A program made the position numbers and the translations under genes. The notes under the pieces are model-generated. The model did not search any database. It was not told the DNA's origin and worked only from the letters and a program-made list of their open reading frames with translations. Below are positions 15,635 to 25,231 of a stretch of DNA of 64,000 bases, one piece after another. The DNA lies in NCBI RefSeq assembly GCF_014200435.1, contig NZ_JACHBR010000001.1:6080001-6144000 (forward strand), read 5' to 3'. Within the stretch, counting starts at the first letter, position 1. Each line of letters begins with the position of its first letter. Source of the stretch: Sphaerisporangium krabiense. Its GTDB lineage: Bacteria; Actinomycetota; Actinomycetes; Streptosporangiales; Streptosporangiaceae.

Positions 15635-16166
15635 TCGCCAACTCCGCACGCCTTGAACGTAGGCCGACCCGAGCCCGACCGGAAGGCCCCAATGACGCCC
15701 GCGGGATCGAGAGATGCGCCAGGTGTGTCGGGTCGCCGGTGCGGTGGGTGTTGAATTGCCCGCGCGGCTCGTGGCCGGGGGAGATGCCTTGATGGCGCGC
15801 TCTGGGGTGGGATCGCGGCGCGCGACCACGACGGTGCTGTACGGGTGGGCTCGGCACACCTCAGCCGGTAAGCCCGCCGTGAGCCCACCCGGTTCTGCGC
15901 GGCGGCCGGACGCGTGGTCGTGAATCGCGCGGTCATCACCATTGATCGGGCCAGACGAGTTTCTGGAATCGAACTCATCCGAATACTCGTCTATCGAAGG
16001 AGCGGATCCGGCGTTCGGACGTACTCTCCCCTGCTCGGAGAATCCCTAGAGGTGTCAGGGATGTCCTGGTATGTTTTCTTTGTTCGGGCAAATTGCGCAA
16101 TGTCGCGATTCTGCATATTGATCGGAACAGACCAGTCTCACCGTCACGAAAACGGTGTTTCCACGC
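15635..16166. other. Intergenic region of about 530 bp between two divergent genes
   Basis: No convincing gene. The first 230 bp are GC-rich and contain one copy of a dispersed repeat (15805-15868). From about 15900 the sequence becomes clearly richer in A+T, as expected for a promoter region of the downstream regulator. It contains an 8-bp inverted repeat, agacgagt (15953-15960) and actcgtct (15985-15992). A short open frame at 15914-16177 lacks codon bias and a ribosome binding site. Confidence 0.6.
15805..15868 (+). repeat. Dispersed intergenic repeat, copy 1
   Basis: About 64 bp, near 77% identical without gaps to 49350-49413 in the same orientation. Blocks ccacgacgg, acgggtggg and cacacctca are unchanged. 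On the reverse strand both copies would read C-x-x-H-P-x4-V-V-V-A-R-R, so they may derive from one old coding or mobile sequence. Confidence 0.6.
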
Positions 16167-18770
16167 ATGGCACCTGACCCTTGCAAGATAGGGACCATCC
16201 CGGAGTTCATGGTGGCGCTGCGGCGGCTACGCGCGTGGTCCGGGCTGACCTACCGGCAGCTCAGCCGGCGAGCCGCCGACGCCGGGCGGACGTTGCCGCA
16301 CAACACGCTGGCGGCGGCCCTCGGCCGGGACGGTCTGCCCCGTGAGGAGTTGCTGTCCGCCTTCGCCTTCGCCTGCGGGCTGGACGACAAGCAGGTCACC
16401 ACCTGGATCACCGCCCGTCGCCGCCTCGCGATGGCGCTCGCCGAACCCGCCCAGGCGGAACGAGGCGGCACCGAACGAACGGCCGGGCGGGACACGCCCG
16501 CGGCGCCCAACCATCTGCCACGGCGTGTGAACGACTTCACCGGCCGTGAGGCCGAGGTGGTCCGGCTGGTGCGGACGGCGGACACCGGCGTCGTACTGAT
16601 CGACGCGATCGACGGCATGGCGGGAGTCGGCAAGACGGCCTTGGCCGTGCATGTGGCCCACGAGTTGACCGCGACGTATCCCGACGGACAGCTCTACGTG
16701 AATCTGCACGCGCACACTCCGGGCCGGGCCGCACTCGAACCGGCCGATGCGCTCGGCGCGCTGCTGCGCATGGCAGGGCTGCCCGCCGACGCCATTCCTG
16801 CCGGGACGGAGGAGGCCGCCGCCCTGTGGCGGGCCACGCTGGCCGAGCGGCGCATGCTCATCGTGCTGGACGACGCCGCCGACGCCGGCCAGGTGCGGCC
16901 CCTCCTGCCCGGCGTGGGCGGTGCCCGGGTGTTCGTCACCAGCCGCCGACGTCTGACCGGCCTGGAGGACACCACGGTCATCTCGCTGGACATGCTGCCG
17001 GCGACCGCCGCGCGTACGCTGCTCACACAGATCGTCGGCCGAGCGAGGGCGACGGCGGAACCGGAGGCGCTGGCCGAGGTCGCCGAGTTGTGCGGACGCC
17101 TGCCGCTGGCCCTGCGCATCGCCGGATCCCGGCTACGGCACCGACCCGCCTGGAGCTTGGCGCACCTGGCGGACCGGCTGCGTGACCAGCACCAGCGGCT
17201 ACGCGAACTGCGTGCAGGGGACCGCAGCGTGGAGGCGGCCTTCGCCCTGTCCTACCAGCAGGTGCCGGCCGCTCAGCAGCGCATGTTCCGGCTGCTCGGC
17301 TTGCTGCCCGGCGACGACATCGACACCGCGGGGGCCGCCGCGCTGGCCGCCCAGCCGCTGGAGGAGGCCGCGGAACTGCTGGAGGCGCTCCTGGACGCTC
17401 ACCTCGTCGAGCAACCCACCGTAGGCCGGTTCTCCCTGCACGATCTGCTGCGCGCCCACGCCCGCGCCATGAGCGCCGGGCACGACCCGGAATCCGAACG
17501 GGCCCGAGCGCTCGACCGCTTGCACGAGCACTATCACCGCACTGCCACCGGGGCCGTCGACGTCCTGCTGGCCCCGGCCGCCGACCGGCCACCCACCTCC
17601 GGGACGGTGCCTACCCTGTTCAGCGAAGAGCGGGCCGCGACGTGGCTGCGGTCAGAACGCGGAAACCTGATCGCCCATGCCGTCCACGCCGTCGACCACG
17701 ATCGCCCGGGGCACACCCTTGAGCTGTCCAGGCTGCTGTTCCAGTACCTGCACCTTTACGGCTACCACCGCGACAGCCTCCTCCTGCACGTCCACGCGCT
17801 GCGGGCCGCGCGAGACCTCGGTGAGGAACAAGCGGAAACCGACGTGCACATCACCCTGGCCGGAATCCACTACGACCTGGGCGACTACGCGTCGGGCATC
17901 CGATACGCCGATGACGCCCTGACCCTGGCCCGACGGCGTGGCGACCTGGCGAGCCAGGATCGAGCTCTGACGCTGCGATCCAACTGCCTGTCCGAGGACC
18001 ACCCGCGACAGGCTCTGGACGGCCTCCACGAGGCCCTGGCCATCTCCAGGACGACCGGGGACAGTGCGCGGCTGGCGGTACACCTGCACAACATCGGCGT
18101 GTCCTTTCGCGACGGCGGCCTGCTGGACCAGGCACTGCTTCACTTCGAGGAAGCCATGGCCGTCGTCCCGCGCACTGACGATCAGAACATGCGCGCCTAT
18201 GTCCTGCACAATCTCGCCGATACCTACTTTCTGTACGGACAGCTGGATCTGGCGCTGACCTGTCAACGTGAAGCGCTGGCCTTGGTGCGCCGAATCGTCA
18301 ACCGCAACCTGGAAATGTGCGTCGACCACAGCCTCTCGAAGATCTACCTGCGGAGGGGGGACCTGCCGCGGGCACTGACGCATGCCGAGCGGGCGCTGGC
18401 CTTGAGCGTGGAGACCGGCGAACGCACCATGCGGATCGTGACGTTGGTCAATCACGGCGTGGTCCGCCAGCGATCGGGCCGCTACGCGGAGGCGTATCCT
18501 CAGCACCTTCAAGCGCTGCACCTGGCCCGCGCCACGGGATATCGACTAGGTCAGGGCATAGCGCTCAATGCGCTCGGCGAACTGTGCCTGCGGGCCGGGG
18601 CGCCCGCTCAGGCCATCACCTATCACCGACACGCAGGCATTTCTCTGCCTGTCAACCTGTTCGAGCAAGCTCGCGCTCTGACGGGGATCGCCCGTGCCCT
18701 GCAGGCCACCGGCCGTCCGCGAGCAGCCCGCCGGCACCTCCACCAAGCGGAACGCGTTCTCCGCCGCTGA
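16167..18770 (+). CDS. STAND regulator: XRE-type HTH, NB-ARC ATPase and TPR repeats
   Basis: 867 residues from ATG 16167 (a GTG at 16155 is an alternative). Residues about 10-85 look like a helix-turn-helix domain. From about residue 120 an NB-ARC ATPase follows, with P-loop D-G-M-A-G-V-G-K-T, Walker B R-M-L-I-V-L-D-D and the G-L-P-L-A-like C-G-R-L-P-L-A-L-R-I-A-G. The C-terminal 350 residues are TPR-like helical pairs. Such proteins are ATP-dependent switches; in actinomycetes they resemble the AfsR/SARP family without its DNA-binding BTAD domain and often control nearby or global genes. The target is unknown. Its codon use is less extreme than that of its neighbours. Confidence 0.88.
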   Translation: MAPDPCKIGTIPEFMVALRRLRAWSGLTYRQLSRRAADAGRTLPHNTLAAALGRDGLPREELLSAFAFACGLDDKQVTTWITARRRLAMALAEPAQAERGGTERTAGRDTPAAPNHLPRRVNDFTGREAEVVRLVRTADTGVVLIDAIDGMAGVGKTALAVHVAHELTATYPDGQLYVNLHAHTPGRAALEPADALGALLRMAGLPADAIPAGTEEAAALWRATLAERRMLIVLDDAADAGQVRPLLPGVGGARVFVTSRRRLTGLEDTTVISLDMLPATAARTLLTQIVGRARATAEPEALAEVAELCGRLPLALRIAGSRLRHRPAWSLAHLADRLRDQHQRLRELRAGDRSVEAAFALSYQQVPAAQQRMFRLLGLLPGDDIDTAGAAALAAQPLEEAAELLEALLDAHLVEQPTVGRFSLHDLLRAHARAMSAGHDPESERARALDRLHEHYHRTATGAVDVLLAPAADRPPTSGTVPTLFSEERAATWLRSERGNLIAHAVHAVDHDRPGHTLELSRLLFQYLHLYGYHRDSLLLHVHALRAARDLGEEQAETDVHITLAGIHYDLGDYASGIRYADDALTLARRRGDLASQDRALTLRSNCLSEDHPRQALDGLHEALAISRTTGDSARLAVHLHNIGVSFRDGGLLDQALLHFEEAMAVVPRTDDQNMRAYVLHNLADTYFLYGQLDLALTCQREALALVRRIVNRNLEMCVDHSLSKIYLRRGDLPRALTHAERALALSVETGERTMRIVTLVNHGVVRQRSGRYAEAYPQHLQALHLARATGYRLGQGIALNALGELCLRAGAPAQAITYHRHAGISLPVNLFEQARALTGIARALQATGRPRAARRHLHQAERVLRR

Positions 18771-18779
18771 CCCCTGCCG

Positions 18780-18807
18780 CTTCCGCGCGGGCTGCGGGGT
18801 GCGGAAG
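18780..18807 (+). terminator. Short hairpin after the STAND regulator gene
   Basis: Stem cttccgc / gcggaag with a 14-base loop, 10 bases after the stop codon. There is no U-tract, so the terminator call is tentative. Confidence 0.3.
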
Positions 18808-18897
18808 AGGTGACCTCACCTGACGGCCCCTTCAGCGGCCCGGCGCCCGGGAAACCGGTTGCCGCTCGGGCCGCCCTCTTGGGACGATCACGTCCTT

Positions 18898-19710
18898 ATG
18901 AGCGGTCACGTCGTAGCAGAGATCCCGACCGGTCCGGTCGCCGTCCCCGCCGTCGTCGCGGCGCTCGCCGGCGACGACACGGTCACTCCGGTGTGGCGCA
19001 ACGAGCTCGGCGGCCTGACGTTCCGCCTCGAGGGCGGGCGCGACGGCGTGAGGTACGTCAAGTGGGTGGCGGCCGGCACGCCGGAGATCGACCTTCCCGG
19101 CGAGGCCGTCCGCCTGGCCTGGGCGCAGAGATGGGTGACCGTCCCGCCCGTCATCGAGCACGGCACGGACGCCGACGGCGCGTGGCTGGTCACGGCGGCG
19201 GTCGACGGCCGTTCGGCGGTGGAGCCTCGGTGGATCGCCGACCCGGCGACCGCGGCCGCCGCCATCGGGCGAGGGCTGCGCGTGCTGCACGACGCCCTGC
19301 CCGTGGAGCGGTGCCCGTTCGAGTGGAGCGTCGAGCGGCGGCTCGCCCGCGCCGACGAGCGCATCGCCGACGGTGAAGGCCCGGCCGACCGGTTCCCCGA
19401 GCACCGGCACCTCGACCTCGCCGAGGCCCGGGCGCGCCTCGGCGCGCCGCCCCCCATCGACCGCCTGGTCGTCTGCCACGGCGACGCGTGCGCCCCCAAC
19501 ACGCTGCTCCACGACGACGGCACGTTCGCCGCGCACGTCGACCTGGGCTCCCTCGGCGTCGCCGACCGATGGGCCGACCTCGCGGTCGCCGCCTGGAGCA
19601 CCGAGTGGAACCACGGCCCGGGGTACGACGGCGTCGTGTACGAGGCGTACGGGATCGCCCCGGACCCGGAACGCATCGCGTACTACCGGCTGCTCTGGGA
19701 CATGGCCTGA
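18898..19710 (+). CDS. APH(3')-like aminoglycoside phosphotransferase family protein
   Basis: 270-residue kinase-fold protein. The catalytic loop reads V-V-C-H-G-D-A-C-A-P-N-T-L-L and the metal-binding segment H-V-D-L-G-S-L-G-V-A-D-R-W-A-D-L-A, both close to the APH(3') pattern (HGDxCxPN and DxGxxGxADR). These enzymes phosphorylate aminoglycosides such as kanamycin and neomycin; environmental homologues may have other substrates, so resistance is not proven. The ATG at 18898 is preferred over an in-frame upstream ATG at 18859 that adds 13 residues without family similarity. It stands alone between the STAND gene and a convergent aminotransferase gene. Confidence 0.83.
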   Translation: MSGHVVAEIPTGPVAVPAVVAALAGDDTVTPVWRNELGGLTFRLEGGRDGVRYVKWVAAGTPEIDLPGEAVRLAWAQRWVTVPPVIEHGTDADGAWLVTAAVDGRSAVEPRWIADPATAAAAIGRGLRVLHDALPVERCPFEWSVERRLARADERIADGEGPADRFPEHRHLDLAEARARLGAPPPIDRLVVCHGDACAPNTLLHDDGTFAAHVDLGSLGVADRWADLAVAAWSTEWNHGPGYDGVVYEAYGIAPDPERIAYYRLLWDMA

Positions 19711-19725
19711 CAGACGGCGTCGTGG

Positions 19726-20532
19726 TCAGATCAGGTACCAGGGGTTGCGTTCGTAGGCGTCTTGGAGGGTTTTCATCAGGGGGTAGTCGACGGGGAAGCG
19801 GCGGGAGCCGATTCTTTGGACCGACATGATGCCGCGGGAGTTGGTGAGGAAGGCGGCGCGCAGGGAGGGCAGGTCCGTCAGGTGGATGACTTGGCGGCGG
19901 GTCGGGATGCCCATCTCGGCGAGTCCTCGTTCCACCAGGGCGAGGGTGATGCCGCGCAGCATGGGGGCTTCCGGCCAGACGATGGACTCGCCGTCGGAGA
20001 AGCCGATGTTGGTGATGGCGCCCTCGGCGATGGTGCCGTCGGGGGCGACGAGGAGGGCCTCGTCGTAGCCGGCCCGTTCGGCCATGCGCAGGAAGTACTC
20101 CTGGCCGAAGCCGCCGACGTGCTTGATGTGAGCGGCCGGGCGCTGGTAGGGGGCGGGCCAGACGTTGCGCGGCGGGTTCGGCGGGTCCGCGGGCGGGCGG
20201 ACGGTGACCATGACGCTTGGTTCGACCTCGCCCCAGGTGGGCAGGTCGCGGCCGAAGACGTACACCCGGACGGAGGCGTCGTGGACGTCGCCGGCGAGGG
20301 CGTGCCGGATACGGGCGCGGACCACTTCGCCGTCGAGTTCGCGGCCGAACAGCTCTCTGGTCGCGAAGTCCAGGCGTTCCAGGTGCAGGCCGAGCCCTCT
20401 GACCCTGCGGTCGCGGACCTGCATGGCCGTGAAGTGCCCGTAGTTGCGCAGGGCCGGGTGGCGCAGGTCGTCCACGGTGGCGGGGCGCCCGTCGATCTCG
20501 ATTCGCTCCACCTTCCCGGACTCTAGCCGCAC
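19726..20532 (-). CDS. Class IV PLP-dependent aminotransferase/lyase
   Basis: 268 residues from GTG 20532. The PLP lysine is in A-H-I-K-H-V-G-G-F, and the phosphate-binding strand reads E-G-A-I-T-N-I-G. Class IV includes branched-chain and D-amino acid aminotransferases and aminodeoxychorismate lyase (PabC). The K-H-x-G-x-F-G-Q context differs from BCAT, so a D-amino acid or amine aminotransferase or a PabC-like lyase is possible. It stands alone, convergent with the kinase gene. Confidence 0.82.
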   Translation of the reverse strand: MRLESGKVERIEIDGRPATVDDLRHPALRNYGHFTAMQVRDRRVRGLGLHLERLDFATRELFGRELDGEVVRARIRHALAGDVHDASVRVYVFGRDLPTWGEVEPSVMVTVRPPADPPNPPRNVWPAPYQRPAAHIKHVGGFGQEYFLRMAERAGYDEALLVAPDGTIAEGAITNIGFSDGESIVWPEAPMLRGITLALVERGLAEMGIPTRRQVIHLTDLPSLRAAFLTNSRGIMSVQRIGSRRFPVDYPLMKTLQDAYERNPWYLI

Positions 20533-20590
20533 GGCCCTCGAAATGGGCAGGGCCCTCGGGGAATCGAAGCGGGCGAGTGGGAGCGTCGCG

Positions 20591-21298
20591 TTACGAGAAC
20601 GGAAATCCGCTCAGTTCGCCGTTGAAGCAGTGCCGGGCGTGGTGACGCATTCGGGGGCCATAGTCCGGATGGGTTTCCAGGGCGGTGATCCCGCGGGAGA
20701 AATCGATGTCCAGCACGCCGGCCATGTGCGCGAGGTACACGTCGAAGCCGGGGTACTGCACGCCGAATTCCGGCACGTCGCGAGCGAGCTCGGCGTAGTA
20801 GAAGACCGGGTGCTCGCCGAACTCGTCTCCCTCGCCGGTCACGAGGACGAGATGAAGGCCGGCGCTTCGTCCCGGGCTGGGCAGTGGCAGGCATTCACCG
20901 AACCGGGCCAGAGGCCGGAGCGCTTCGCGTCCCCAGATGTCGTTCCAGGACACGCCTTCCTCGTCGGGCTCGTCGAGGTCCGCGTCCTCGTACCCGCGTA
21001 TCTCGATCGCACGGACGAAGTCCGTCAGCGTCACCGGGGTGAGCCGATCGGTGTCCTTGCCGGCGAACCAGTCGGACCGGCGCAACAGGCCGGTGTCGAA
21101 GGCGAGCCACGTGAGCAGGCCGGCCGGGAGCGGCCGGCCACTCGGCAGCGTCAGACTCTCCAGCGACGCGGCCGCCATCGGCTCGGGTTCGCCGTCGATC
21201 CACGGCCCCAGCCACCGGTCGTGTCCGGCGAACAGCCGACCTGGGTCGGACCTGACCGACTCGATGACCCGTTCGACGAGTCCAGCTCCATGATCCAC
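20591..21298 (-). CDS. Hypothetical soluble protein (about 235 aa)
   Basis: Probable start GTG 21298; the frame extends to 21439 but the added residues are proline-rich and unlike the rest. The body is acidic and globular with aromatic motifs R-W-L-G-P-W-I-D-G, L-L-T-W-L-A-F-D-T and V-S-W-N-D-I-W-G, and a histidine-rich end. No signal peptide or membrane segment. I do not recognise the family with certainty; the overall look (W-rich, acidic, single domain) recalls SMI1/KNR4 (SUKH) immunity-type proteins, but this is weak. Coding is supported by strong third-position GC on this strand. Confidence 0.6.
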   Translation of the reverse strand: MDHGAGLVERVIESVRSDPGRLFAGHDRWLGPWIDGEPEPMAAASLESLTLPSGRPLPAGLLTWLAFDTGLLRRSDWFAGKDTDRLTPVTLTDFVRAIEIRGYEDADLDEPDEEGVSWNDIWGREALRPLARFGECLPLPSPGRSAGLHLVLVTGEGDEFGEHPVFYYAELARDVPEFGVQYPGFDVYLAHMAGVLDIDFSRGITALETHPDYGPRMRHHARHCFNGELSGFPFS

Positions 21299-21450
21299 GG
21301 GCGCGAGGCTACCAGCCACCAGCGACCCGGCCGCCGCCTGGACCGGCCGCCCCGGCCGGAGCGCTTGGGGAGGACCCGGACGTGCGGGTGGCGTGAGGGG
21401 GCCTGGCATTCTTGTTGCGTTGAAGGCCGGCACGCACATCCGGGAGAACG

Positions 21451-22233
21451 GTGAACGAGCGCAAGCCGATCGAATGCTGGCTGTCCGACATGGACGGCGT
21501 CCTGGTGCACGAGGGACACCCCGTGCCGGGGGCCGAGGAGTTCATCCGCCGGCTTCGCGATTCGGGCAAACGATTCCTGGTGCTGACGAACAACTCCATC
21601 TACACGCCACGCGATCTCTCGGTGCGGCTGCGCGGCGTCGGGCTGGAGGTGCCGCCGGAGTCCATCTGGACCTCCGCGCTGGCGACCGCGAAGTTCCTGG
21701 GCGACCAGCGGCCGGGCGGCTCGGCGTACGTGATCGGGGAGGCGGGGCTGACCACCGCCCTGCACGAGGTCGGCTACATCCTCACCGACACCGCTCCCGA
21801 CTACGTGGTGCTCGGCGAGACCCGCACCTACAGCTTCACGGCGATCACGCGGGCGATCCGGCTGATCGACGCGGGCGCGCGGTTCATCGCGACCAACCCC
21901 GACCCGATCGGGCCGTCCGCCGAGGGGTCGCTGCCGGCCTGCGGCGCGGTCGCCGCGATGATCACCAAGGCGACGGGCGTGGAGCCGTACTTCGTGGGCA
22001 AGCCGAACCCGATGATGATGCGCAGCGCGCTGAACGCCATCGACGGGCACAGCGAGACCACGGCGATGATCGGCGACCGCATGGACACCGACATCGTGGC
22101 GGGCATGGAGGCGGGGCTGCACACGATCCTCGTGCTGACGGGGGTCACGTCCAAGGACCAGGTCGAGCGGTATCCGTTCCGTCCCTCGCAGGTGGTCGAC
22201 TCCGTGGCCGATCTGATCGACGTGGTGGAGTAG
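21451..22233 (+). CDS. HAD-IIA family phosphatase (NagD-like)
   Basis: 260 residues from GTG 21451, preceded by GGGAGA. Motif I is [11 protein letters not shown] (nucleophile D13, acid/base D15), motif II V-L-T-N-N-S, motif III lysine in V-G-K-P-N-P-M-M-M, and motif [11 protein letters not shown]. The large C2 cap between motifs II and III is typical of NagD/p-nitrophenylphosphatase/4-nitrophenyl phosphatases that dephosphorylate sugar or nucleoside phosphates. Upstream is a divergent hypothetical gene. Confidence 0.92.
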   Translation: MNERKPIECWLSDMDGVLVHEGHPVPGAEEFIRRLRDSGKRFLVLTNNSIYTPRDLSVRLRGVGLEVPPESIWTSALATAKFLGDQRPGGSAYVIGEAGLTTALHEVGYILTDTAPDYVVLGETRTYSFTAITRAIRLIDAGARFIATNPDPIGPSAEGSLPACGAVAAMITKATGVEPYFVGKPNPMMMRSALNAIDGHSETTAMIGDRMDTDIVAGMEAGLHTILVLTGVTSKDQVERYPFRPSQVVDSVADLIDVVE

Positions 22234-22311
22234 CGGCCGGTTCCCGAGCGGCACGGTCGGCGATTTAAGTAGTTGTCAGGTTGTGACAGGTATACGGGGA
22301 AGTATGGCGTC

Positions 22312-22950
22312 ATGACCGATGTGTATCTGGAGATCGGCCCCAAGAAGGTCTTCGCCTGCGCGCATGACTGGCCGGGGTGGTGCCGTATCGGAAAGGGCGA
22401 GGAGGACGCCCTGGAGAACCTCGTCCGGTACGTCCCCCGTTACCGGCTGATCGCCGAGCGGGCGGGACTGCCGTTCGATCCGGACGCCTTCACGGTGGTG
22501 GAGCGGGCGCGGGGCGGGACGACCACCGACTTCGGGGCCATCGAGGCGATCCCCGAACTCGACTCACGCCCGGTGGACGCCGCGACGGCCGAGCGCGACG
22601 TCGCGCTGCTGCGCGCCGCCTGGGAGGTGTTCGACGAGGTCTTCACGGGGTCCCCGGAGGAGCTGCGCAAGGGGCCGCGGGGCGGTGGCAGGGACCGCGA
22701 CAAGATGGCCTCCCACGTGGTGGAGGCCGAGCGCGCGTACGCCCGCAAGATCGGCGTCCGGCACCGGCCCTTCCCGTTGGACGACCTGACGGCACGGGGC
22801 GCGATGCGCCAGGAGATCACCGCCGTGCTGGGCGTGCCGTCCGACGGCTCGCCGCCGGTACCGGGCGGCTGGCCCCCGCGCTACACGGCCCGGCGGATGG
22901 CCTGGCACGTGATCGACCACCTCTGGGAGATGGAGGACCGCCGCGACTGA
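22312..22950 (+). CDS. Conserved hypothetical protein, possibly DinB-like fold
   Basis: 212 residues from ATG 22312. The N-terminal half begins V-Y-L-E-I-G-P-K-K-V-F-A and contains W-P-G-W-C-R; the C-terminal half is helical with histidines in M-A-S-H-V-V-E-A-E and M-A-W-H-V-I-D-H-L-W-E-M. This spacing of histidines in helices resembles DinB/mycothiol-dependent metalloprotein bundles, a guess only. Upstream is an AT-richer stretch with a ttgtcaggttgtgacagg near-dyad (22273-22290) that may belong to its promoter. Confidence 0.72.
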   Translation: MTDVYLEIGPKKVFACAHDWPGWCRIGKGEEDALENLVRYVPRYRLIAERAGLPFDPDAFTVVERARGGTTTDFGAIEAIPELDSRPVDAATAERDVALLRAAWEVFDEVFTGSPEELRKGPRGGGRDRDKMASHVVEAERAYARKIGVRHRPFPLDDLTARGAMRQEITAVLGVPSDGSPPVPGGWPPRYTARRMAWHVIDHLWEMEDRRD

Positions 22951-22991
22951 CCCGGCGCGCGAACCACAGGCGGCCGGGGGATGGACGAGGG

Positions 22992-23417
22992 TCAGGCGTC
23001 GTCGGCGCGGCGGAGGCGCTTCAGCTCGGAGCGGTGCCGCTTGGCGGCGAGGCGGCGCTCGGCCACGCGGCGGGACGGCTTGGTGGCCCTGCGGCTCTTG
23101 GGCGGGGGAGCGATGGCCTGGGCGATCGCGTGGGCCAGCCGCGCGCGGGCGGCCTCCCGGTTGCGGAGCTGGGAGCGGTATTCGGAGGCGGCGATGGTGA
23201 GCACGCCCTCGACGAGCCGCGGGGCGAGCCGTTCCAGGGCGCGGGCCTTCAACGGCGGGGACAGGGCCGTGGTGGCCGCGAGGTCGAAGCTCAGCTCCAC
23301 GCGGCTGTCGGTGGTGTTGACGCCCTGACCGCCCGGCCCGGACGAACGGGAGAAACGCCAGGCGAGCTCGGCGTCCGGAATGACGACCGAGCCCCCGACG
23401 AGCAGCGGACCAGGCAT
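22992..23417 (-). CDS. arfB: Alternative ribosome-rescue factor ArfB (YaeJ-like peptidyl-tRNA hydrolase)
   Basis: 141 residues from ATG 23417. The GGQ motif is in S-S-G-P-G-G-Q-G-V-N, as in class I release factors, followed by a compact domain and a long basic C-terminal tail (K-S-R-R-A-T-K-P-S-R-R-V-A-E-R-R and beyond) that in ArfB enters the empty mRNA channel. It releases peptides from ribosomes stalled on non-stop messages. Length and tail match the family. It is monocistronic. Confidence 0.93.
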   Translation of the reverse strand: MPGPLLVGGSVVIPDAELAWRFSRSSGPGGQGVNTTDSRVELSFDLAATTALSPPLKARALERLAPRLVEGVLTIAASEYRSQLRNREAARARLAHAIAQAIAPPPKSRRATKPSRRVAERRLAAKRHRSELKRLRRADDA

Positions 23418-23665
23418 GGCACCAGCGTAACCGCACCCTCCCGTCACCGATCAACCCATTTGTACGGCGATGGAGGTCCCGCTCGGGGGGTGGTGCGGGG
23501 ACGGGCGGCGTGAGGGGGGACGGGCAGGGGTTTGCGGGAGGGAATTGTGGCTTGCGCATGTGGGGGATCGGCTTGTGGGGATCAAGCCGGTCCGGCACAG
23601 TGTGCTTGTCGTTGAGCGCCGGTCGTGCCCGGCGGTGGGCGGGGCGACCGTGGGAGGGCCGTACT

Positions 23666-24517
23666 GTGGCGGCGATCGTGGGTGTGCACGGCATCGGGAA
23701 GTACCGCTATTTCCAGGCGGCCGGCACGGCCGAGGGCGCGGCCGGGACGATGCGCGCCAAGTGGGACCGTTACCTGCACGCCGGCCTGACCGGCGGCGCC
23801 CCTTACACCGGCCAGTCCTACATCACCGACGTCGCCTACTACGCGCACCTGCTGCGCGCGAGCACCCCCGCGGCGCTCAGAACCGATTTGCGCAAGATGG
23901 ACACCGAGTCCCAGCTCGTGCTGACCGGGTGGATGCGCCAGCTCGGCCAGGCCGGTGACTTCGCGGGGGAGCGGCTCACCGGGCTGATCCACCGGCTCGC
24001 CGAGTGGCTGCTGCTGCGGCTCGGCCCGCACGCCAAGGACTTCGCCGAGGACTTCTGCCCCGAGGTCGCCGCCTACCTGGCGAGCGCGGACGCGGCCGCG
24101 CGGGTGCGCGCCCGTGACGCCGTCGCCGCGACGATCCGCCGCCATCGGCCCGCGGTGGTCATCGCGCACTCGCTGGGCAGCGTGGTGACCTACGAGGCGC
24201 TGTGGGCGCACCCGGACCTGTCGGTGGACCTGCTGATCACCCTCGGCAGCCCTCTGGGCATGCGCGGAGTGATCTTCGAACGGCTCCAGCCGCTGCCGCA
24301 GCAGGGGCGGGGCCGGTGCCCGCGCGGGGTGCGCCGCTGGGTGAACATCGCCGACAAGGACGACATCGCCGCCATTCCGGGCGCGCTGAAGGGGTCGTTC
24401 GACGGCGTCGCGCTCGACGAGAAGGTGAACATCGACTGGGCCGACTTCCACACCGTGCGAAACTACCTCGCCTGCGGGGCGGTCAACGAGCATGTGGAGC
24501 CGTTCCTCAAGGTCTGA
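23666..24517 (+). CDS. Alpha/beta-hydrolase-fold protein
   Basis: 283 residues from GTG 23666. It begins with strand V-G-V-H-G-I-G-K-Y, typical of lipase-like hydrolases that start directly at the oxyanion strand. The nucleophile S169 is in I-A-H-S-L-G-S-V-V, with an acid candidate in I-A-D-K-D-D and the histidine in D-F-H-T-V-R-N-Y. No signal peptide. Similar standalone proteins are found in many actinomycetes; substrate unknown. Confidence 0.83.
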   Translation: MAAIVGVHGIGKYRYFQAAGTAEGAAGTMRAKWDRYLHAGLTGGAPYTGQSYITDVAYYAHLLRASTPAALRTDLRKMDTESQLVLTGWMRQLGQAGDFAGERLTGLIHRLAEWLLLRLGPHAKDFAEDFCPEVAAYLASADAAARVRARDAVAATIRRHRPAVVIAHSLGSVVTYEALWAHPDLSVDLLITLGSPLGMRGVIFERLQPLPQQGRGRCPRGVRRWVNIADKDDIAAIPGALKGSFDGVALDEKVNIDWADFHTVRNYLACGAVNEHVEPFLKV

Positions 24518-24537
24518 CGTTCGGTAATATCGCGATC

Positions 24538-25143
24538 ATGAAATGGGTGCTCTTCGACTACGGGGAAGTGCTGAGCCAGTCTCAGCCGGAGGCCGACCGC
24601 GCGCGCATGGTGGAGGCGTCGGGCGTCGACCCCGACCTCTTCTGGCGGGGGTACTGGGAGCACCGGCTGGAGTTCGACCGCGGCACGCTCACTCCGGCCG
24701 CGTACTGGTCGGAGGTCCTCGGCCGCCGGGTGCGCGACGCGGAGGTCGAGCTCCTGGTGCGGCTGGACATCGCGAGCTGGACCCACGCCAACGAGGGCGC
24801 CGTCGCCGTCCTGGAGGAGGTCCGCGCGGCCGGCAGGCGCGTGGCCCTGCTGTCCAACGCGCCGGTGTGCGTGGCGGACGGCATCGAACGCCTGCCGTGG
24901 ATCACCACCATGAACGCCCGCTTCTACAGCGGGCACCTGGGCCTGGTGAAACCCGACGCCGAGATCTACCTGCGGGTGGCCGCCGAGCTGAGCGCCCGCC
25001 CGTCCGAGTGCGTGTTCATCGACGACCGCCTCGTGAACGTCTCCGGCGCCGAGTCCGCCGGCATGCCGGCCATCCATTTCCGCGGCGCCGACGCGTTGCG
25101 GGACGGTCTCAAGGCGGTCCTGGACGGCCCGGGGACGCGGTAA
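24538..25143 (+). CDS. HAD-IA family hydrolase
   Basis: 201 residues from ATG 24538. Motif I is L-F-D-Y-G-E-V-L with nucleophile D7; a glycine replaces the second aspartate, as in the epoxide-hydrolase-N-domain-like group. Motif II S-N-A-P, motif III lysine in L-V-K-P-D-A-E-I-Y, and motif IV F-I-D-D-R are present, with a small helical cap after motif I. It begins 20 bases after the hydrolase gene and may share its transcript. Substrate not predictable. Confidence 0.88.
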   Translation: MKWVLFDYGEVLSQSQPEADRARMVEASGVDPDLFWRGYWEHRLEFDRGTLTPAAYWSEVLGRRVRDAEVELLVRLDIASWTHANEGAVAVLEEVRAAGRRVALLSNAPVCVADGIERLPWITTMNARFYSGHLGLVKPDAEIYLRVAAELSARPSECVFIDDRLVNVSGAESAGMPAIHFRGADALRDGLKAVLDGPGTR

Positions 25144-25231
25144 CACACCCCTGTTGACCTGCGCTGACGCGTATCGGTCCTCCATCTTTGGGGCATATGG
25201 AGGGCAACCGAACTACGGAGGCGTGAAGGCA

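Noticed and set aside
15914-16177. 87-codon frame in the AT-richer spacer
   Set aside because: No ribosome binding site, no GC3 bias, and it overlaps the regulator start.
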